In this document: positions 21,594-24,645 of the stretch, one piece after another
How the letters are laid out: each line of letters starts with the position of its first letter
Numbering within the stretch: position 1 is the stretch's first letter
Assembly (NCBI GenBank): GCA_001819295.1
Contig: MHMD01000001.1
Coordinates: 1 to 24,645 of the forward strand
DNA: 24,645 nt
Origin: Candidatus Nealsonbacteria bacterium RIFCSPHIGHO2_02_FULL_43_13
Lineage (GTDB): Bacteria > Patescibacteriota > Minisyncoccia > Minisyncoccales > MHMH01
Direction of reading: 5' to 3'
Translations under genes and position numbers: made by a program
Notes under the pieces: generated by a model
What the model was told of the DNA's origin: nothing
The model's input: only the letters and a program-made list of their open reading frames with translations
Database searches by the model: none

Positions 21594-21621
21594 TTGACTT
21601 TTTTTATATAATACATACACT
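21594..21621 (+). promoter_or_regulatory. Promoter of the membrane-protein gene at 21665
   Basis: -35 TTGACT (21594-21599) in the context GGGGGAGCGGCTTGAC, followed by a T-tract, 16 bp, -10 TACACT (21616-21621). The leader of about 35-40 nt contains a 7-bp hairpin CTTAGAT/ATCTAAG (21620-21626, 21643-21649) just before the Shine-Dalgarno at 21652. Confidence 0.65.
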
Positions 21622-21664
21622 TAGATAAAAGAACCTTAACAAATCTAAGGGAAGGAGGGATACA

Positions 21665-22387
21665 ATGCAAGTTAGCAGGAAATCATGGCATTTCAAGATT
21701 TTCAATTGGTTCGATAAAGGAAAGACGCCTCGAATCATTGATCTCTGTAGTTACTGCAGAACTATTGTGCTCTGGGCGCCTCTCAAGGCCGTTTCGCTAT
21801 ATCTTTTTTACAAACCAATTGCATGGTTTTATGGGAGAAACAAGCTATCAGGCTATTTGGTCGCGTTCTGCTTAGCCACAGGAATCGCAATCATTCTCGG
21901 GCTAGTCATCCGTGGTTGGTTTTGGCCGTTTGTTTTTGTATATATAGTTTTTATCATATTTTTTACAGCATTAGACGAAAGCGAAGCAATACGTGCAGAC
22001 TTGAAAAAAGCAAAGGAAACAAAGATCGGCGAATACACGGTTAAGGGTATCCAGGTTATCAAAAACGGTCTTCTGGGTACAATCTTCTGGCTACTGAAAA
22101 TAGTTTTCTATACCATCTGGAAAAAACTATATCACCTGCACCAAGTTTTATTCTGGATGGTCTTAACTGCAACGGTTGCGGCAATCTGGTGGGGACTTAT
22201 TGCATTTGGCGTTTGGTGGAACGTATTAAGTTATATAATTGCCATTGCCGTAGTCGTGATCGTGATAGTTGGACTATTGTTCCTATTCGGCTGGATAAGA
22301 AATCTCAACTTGAACGATAACCTAGCTTGGCAATGGCTAAAGGCAAAAAAACGAAAAATCTGCCCATTCATCGAAGTGAAGAACTAA
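21665..22387 (+). CDS. Multi-pass membrane protein, function unknown
   Basis: A 240-residue protein with about four to five hydrophobic segments (roughly 62-82, 86-102, 136-152, 162-182, 188-210). A charged cytoplasmic loop follows the second segment (DESEAIRADLKKAKETKIG). Conserved-looking cysteine features sit near both ends: LCSYCR (28-32) and KICPFIEV near the C-terminus. A strong Shine-Dalgarno (AAGGAGGG, 21652-21659) fixes the start. I cannot name the family. It lies just upstream of the Xer recombinase but has its own promoter and a strong terminator, so it is a separate unit. Aromatic-rich loops (YFYKPIAWFY-like) are typical of small integral proteins and give no functional clue. Confidence 0.78.
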   Translation: MQVSRKSWHFKIFNWFDKGKTPRIIDLCSYCRTIVLWAPLKAVSLYLFYKPIAWFYGRNKLSGYLVAFCLATGIAIILGLVIRGWFWPFVFVYIVFIIFFTALDESEAIRADLKKAKETKIGEYTVKGIQVIKNGLLGTIFWLLKIVFYTIWKKLYHLHQVLFWMVLTATVAAIWWGLIAFGVWWNVLSYIIAIAVVVIVIVGLLFLFGWIRNLNLNDNLAWQWLKAKKRKICPFIEVKN

Positions 22388-22396
22388 GGAGGGGTT

Positions 22397-22430
22397 AAAA
22401 CTCATGCGCAATTTAAGTGCATGAGTTTTT
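22397..22430 (+). terminator. Intrinsic terminator after the membrane-protein gene
   Basis: An 11-bp stem AAAACTCATGC (22397-22407) / GCATGAGTTTT (22419-22429) with an 11-nt loop and T-run. A six-codon frame (MRNLSA) preceded by AAGGAGGGG starts at 22404 inside the hairpin; it is probably accidental. Confidence 0.9.
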
Positions 22431-22482
22431 ATTTTGATATAATTAAACTTGTTAGAAGCCACCTATCTTAAGGGGGAGAGGC

Positions 22483-22512
22483 TTGACACGTCTACAGGCA
22501 ATGTCGTACAAT
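22483..22512 (+). promoter_or_regulatory. Strong promoter upstream of the xer leader
   Basis: Consensus -35 TTGACA (22483-22488) in GGGGGAGAGGCTTGAC, 18 bp, -10 TACAAT (22507-22512). The predicted +1 near 22519 gives a leader of about 64 nt before the xer ATG, containing the hairpin at 22535-22571. Confidence 0.8.
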
Positions 22513-22534
22513 GTAGGTAAAGCGACAATTAAGA

Positions 22535-22571
22535 GGGGCCGAAAGGCCACCCCTTTCGGAAACCCCTTTTT
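22535..22571 (+). promoter_or_regulatory. Candidate attenuator: terminator-like hairpin in the xer leader
   Basis: The terminator form pairs CCGAAAGG (22539-22546) with CCTTTCGG (22552-22559) and GGGG (22535-22538) with CCCC (22563-22566), leaving an AAA bulge, followed by five T. A competing form pairs GGCC (22537-22540) with GGCC (22545-22548) around a GAAA tetraloop and extends with GG/CC. Both cannot form together. Hence transcription from 22483 may end here as a roughly 50-nt RNA or read into the recombinase under some condition. Confidence 0.65.
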
Positions 22572-22582
22572 GAGCCCTTCTT

Positions 22583-23539
22583 ATGGAAAGATCAAATAAA
22601 TCAATTATTCAATATATACCGGACTTTTTAGATTATTGCGAAGTGGAAAAAGGTTTGGCTGATAAAACCCAGGAAAACTATAAACGTTATCTGGACAAGT
22701 TCGTCTTATGGCTCAAAAGCACCCGTAAGGAGGGCTTAAAGCCCCAGGAGCTGACTTCAGAGCATATTTGGGCCTATAGGCTGTATTTAAGCCGTTTCCA
22801 GGGCCAAAACGGCCATTCTTTAAAGAAAGTCACCCAGAACTACTATCTTATCGCCCTAAGGGCGTTTTTGGGCTATTTTGTGGCGAAAGACGTGGTTTCG
22901 GTGCCCCCGGACAAGATAGCCCTCCCAAAGGACGCTAGAGCTGAAAAAACAGTCAAATTCCTTAACCTGGACCAGGTTGAGAAGCTTTTAATGGCTCCCA
23001 AAACTACGGAGAAAGATGGCTTAAGAGATAGGGCTATTTTGGAAGCTTTGTTTTCCGCCGGCTTGAGGGTGGCGGAGCTGGTCGCTCTGAATAAAGAACA
23101 GTTCGGCAATATCAAGAATAAGAAAGATCTGGAGCTCGGCATCATCGGCAAAGGCAGTCATCCCCGGACCGTTTATTTTTCTGAAAGGGCGCTTGGCTGG
23201 ATTAAGAAGTATTTGGAAACCAGAAAAGATAAAGAAAAGGCCCTATTTACCAATTTTCGGTCAAGAACCGATGCAGATACTAGGCTGACTGCCCGATCCA
23301 TTGAAAGAATCGTCAAAAAGTACGCGATACTCGGCGGCGTGCCGATTTTTACGAGTCCCCACACGCTCCGGCATTCTTACGCCACGGATCTTTTAAACCA
23401 AGGGGTTGATTTAAGAAGCATCCAGGAGTTCTTGGGCCACCGCAATATCGTCACTACCCAGGTCTATACCCACGTGACCAACAAACGTCTTCGCGATATT
23501 CATAGGCAATATCATAGTGGTAAAAACCTAAAAGAGTAA
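22583..23539 (+). CDS. xerC: Tyrosine recombinase of the XerC/XerD family
   Basis: A 318-residue site-specific recombinase. The N-terminal SAM-like core-binding domain (about 8-105) includes GLADKTQENYKRYLDKF. The catalytic residues are complete: R162 (SAGLRVAEL), K190 (GKGSHPRTV), H260 and R263 (SPHTLRHSYAT), H286 (LGHRN) and nucleophile Y295 (TTQVYTHV). It breaks and rejoins DNA through a 3'-phosphotyrosine; the housekeeping role is resolving chromosome dimers at dif with FtsK, and single-Xer systems do this alone. XerC versus XerD cannot be told, and an integrase role is possible. The ATG lies 11 nt after the T-run of a terminator-like hairpin and has no Shine-Dalgarno, which is unusual and suggests control of read-through. 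Confidence 0.92.
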   Translation: MERSNKSIIQYIPDFLDYCEVEKGLADKTQENYKRYLDKFVLWLKSTRKEGLKPQELTSEHIWAYRLYLSRFQGQNGHSLKKVTQNYYLIALRAFLGYFVAKDVVSVPPDKIALPKDARAEKTVKFLNLDQVEKLLMAPKTTEKDGLRDRAILEALFSAGLRVAELVALNKEQFGNIKNKKDLELGIIGKGSHPRTVYFSERALGWIKKYLETRKDKEKALFTNFRSRTDADTRLTARSIERIVKKYAILGGVPIFTSPHTLRHSYATDLLNQGVDLRSIQEFLGHRNIVTTQVYTHVTNKRLRDIHRQYHSGKNLKE

Positions 23540-23571
23540 ATGTCGCACAATATTAAAGGTGCGCCGTAGTA

Positions 23572-23600
23572 TTGACAAGGCTCTTTTGGAATGCTATACT
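23572..23600 (+). promoter_or_regulatory. Near-consensus promoter of the GNAT gene
   Basis: -35 TTGACA (23572-23577), 17 bp, -10 TATACT (23595-23600). The ATG at 23614 is 14 nt past the -10, giving a leader of about 7 nt without a Shine-Dalgarno site. Confidence 0.85.
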
Positions 23601-23613
23601 GTTCTTATAAATA

Positions 23614-24609
23614 ATGAGTGACTTTACAGCGTTAAGCCGGTCAAGTTTCTCACCTCCCGATAGCAATATCGGGATTACTGGTTTTATTGGCTCTCTACCC
23701 AAAGATTTAGACATCGAAATCGTCTCGGAAATCGAACACTGCCACAACTTATGGCAAGAACTCGCCAACGCCAAGACTCTTTTCGATACCTGGGAATTCA
23801 GGTACGCCTTCTATTTGGGCTACCATTATAGGCCCTATTTCATCTTATTGAAAAACCAGAGGGAAAACCTGGCGTTGTTACCTTTGTGGTACGACGAAGA
23901 TGAAAAACAATACACGTGGTTTGGCAGTGATTGGCAGGAAGAAGTCAGATTTTTCAGTAAAGATCCTAAATATATTCCTGTTTTGCTTTCGGTCGCCCCC
24001 TTTCCCCTATTACTTAACGCGATCTCTCCAAAATCAGCTTTCCTTTTAGGTAAAACTGTCGCTTTTGAACCCGACGCGGCTAAATATGTTTTGCAGCTTG
24101 AAAAATTCTCAAATCATGAAGATTATCTGGCTACCTTAAAAAAGAACGAACGCCATAGTATGAGAAAAGACAGACGCAGAATCGAAAGGCAAGCCCCCGA
24201 AATTATCTTTGATAACTTCGCCGACTTTGACAGTTTGGTGGAAATATCCAAAAAAAGGATAACCGAGAAAGGCAGGGTACCCGACTGGCACGACCCCAGG
24301 AGAATCGAAACGTTCAAGCAGGTTATCAACCTTGGCGGCAGGTCTTACCAAAACCGCATAATCACCGTTAAAATCAACGGCAAAATCGCGGGCGTGGATT
24401 TGATTTGCCTATTCGGCAATACTTATTTCACTGTCAAATGCGGCTACAACGTAGCCGAGTTCCCAGGCATCGGCAACTACTTCAATTTAATTGAAATCGA
24501 CGACGCCATTAAATTGGGTTTTAAAAAAATCGACTTTCTCCAGAACAACTACACCTGGAAAAGCCGCTGGTTTGAAGCGGTCCCCCTCTTCAAATACATT
24601 AAATCCTAG
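23614..24609 (+). CDS. GNAT/FemAB-like acyltransferase
   Basis: A 331-residue protein of the GNAT acetyltransferase type found in BioF2-like and FemAB-like proteins. The diagnostic stretch is YLATLKKNERHSMRKDRRRIER (around 170-191), like the family KxRxxLRRxxRRLE helix. Later come IITVKINGKIAGVDLICLFGN and TVKCGYNVAEFPGIGNYF, then KIDFLQNNYTWKSRW at the end. Family members transfer acyl or aminoacyl groups to amines, sugars or cell-wall/surface precursors; the substrate is unknown. The start at 23614 is supported by the promoter. The first roughly 25 residues are a low-conservation extension partly encoded by an inverted repeat (PDSNIGI). The protein ends 36 bases before the window edge. Confidence 0.8.
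   Translation: MSDFTALSRSSFSPPDSNIGITGFIGSLPKDLDIEIVSEIEHCHNLWQELANAKTLFDTWEFRYAFYLGYHYRPYFILLKNQRENLALLPLWYDEDEKQYTWFGSDWQEEVRFFSKDPKYIPVLLSVAPFPLLLNAISPKSAFLLGKTVAFEPDAAKYVLQLEKFSNHEDYLATLKKNERHSMRKDRRRIERQAPEIIFDNFADFDSLVEISKKRITEKGRVPDWHDPRRIETFKQVINLGGRSYQNRIITVKINGKIAGVDLICLFGNTYFTVKCGYNVAEFPGIGNYFNLIEIDDAIKLGFKKIDFLQNNYTWKSRWFEAVPLFKYIKS
23655..23674. repeat. Inverted repeat in the N-terminal extension of the GNAT gene
   Basis: TCCCGATA (23655-23662) and TATCGGGA (23667-23674) with a GCAA loop, translated as part of S-P-P-D-S-N-I-G-I. It lies about 55 nt into a near-leaderless mRNA, where a hairpin could slow early translation. Confidence 0.8.
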
Positions 24610-24616
24610 ATTGACT

Positions 24617-24645
24617 GAGGCCCGGCCTCCCTCAAAATTTGAGGG
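24617..24645. repeat. Two adjacent one-base-centre palindromes at the window end
   Basis: GAGGCC-C-GGCCTC (24617-24629) shares its last base with CCCTCAAA-A-TTTGAGGG (24629-24645). Both have single-base centres. The second may continue past the window, so whether it is a terminator for the GNAT gene or a repeat element cannot be told. A TTGACT hexamer (24611-24616) just before them could be a -35. Confidence 0.7.

Noticed and set aside
22404..22424. Six-codon leader peptide with a Shine-Dalgarno inside the terminator
   Set aside because: Too short, and located inside a strong terminator stem after the membrane-protein stop; no regulatory residue pattern.
21665..23539. Integrated mobile element made of the membrane protein and the Xer recombinase
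   Set aside because: No attachment-site repeats, transposase, phage structural gene or relaxase is visible, and the recombinase looks like a housekeeping Xer.

Overview
The window reads as a gene-dense chromosomal segment of a Candidate Phyla Radiation bacterium (Patescibacteria, probably Parcubacteria-like). This is an inference from gene content: shortened MurC and MurD ligases, an archaeal-type AspRS, a single Xer-type recombinase next to an accessory block, a small 7TM histidine kinase, proteins with MurL/MurD2 features, and very short intergenic gaps. I see no tRNA, rRNA, CRISPR array, transposase or phage structural gene.

Layout. 1-1695 (minus): an operon of a LigB/MEMO-like dioxygenase, an HD hydrolase and rlmN (cut by the window edge). 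1754-2440: an unrecognised Cys-cluster protein, convergent with an AmmeMemoRadiSam radical SAM enzyme (2467-3345). 3385-5389: thpR, murC and a proline-rich membrane protein. 5464-7092: plsY, a CheY-like receiver and a hotdog thioesterase. 7107-12060: histidine kinase, aspS, a D,D-carboxypeptidase and mraY. 12175-13616: two divergent unrecognised genes. 13724-19003: murL, murD2, a TIM-barrel protein, ftsW and murG. 19104-22387: an unrecognised gene, gltX, a secreted Trp-rich protein and a multi-pass membrane protein. 22583-24609: a Xer recombinase and a GNAT/FemAB-like acyltransferase.

Main theme. Seven genes belong to peptidoglycan synthesis or maturation (murC, a D,D-carboxypeptidase, mraY, murL, murD2, ftsW, murG). 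The murL-murD2 pair implies that D-glutamate is made by epimerising UDP-MurNAc-L-Ala-L-Glu rather than by a glutamate racemase. The TIM-barrel gene inside that operon is a candidate unknown wall-precursor enzyme.

Expression. Good sigma70-type promoters (TTGACA-like, 16-18 bp, TATAAT-like) are readable. They form two classes. One puts the ATG about 6-13 nt after the -10 box, giving leaderless or nearly leaderless mRNAs (amrS, thpR, response regulator, histidine kinase, murL, GNAT). The other gives a real leader with a strong Shine-Dalgarno site (mostly unrecognised genes, plus plsY and the thioesterase). The xer gene sits behind its own promoter and a hairpin that can fold two mutually exclusive ways, the second terminator-like.

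Unexplained structure. The window is unusually rich in short palindromes inside genes. Three are perfect, with 11-13 bp arms and a one-base centre (1369-1395, 1997-2019, 15908-15934). A separate roughly 25-nt imperfect palindromic element occurs three times at gene junctions (8646, 9973, 13662), and two copies encode the C-terminal tails of the histidine kinase and AspRS. These palindromes and the xer leader are what I would follow up first.
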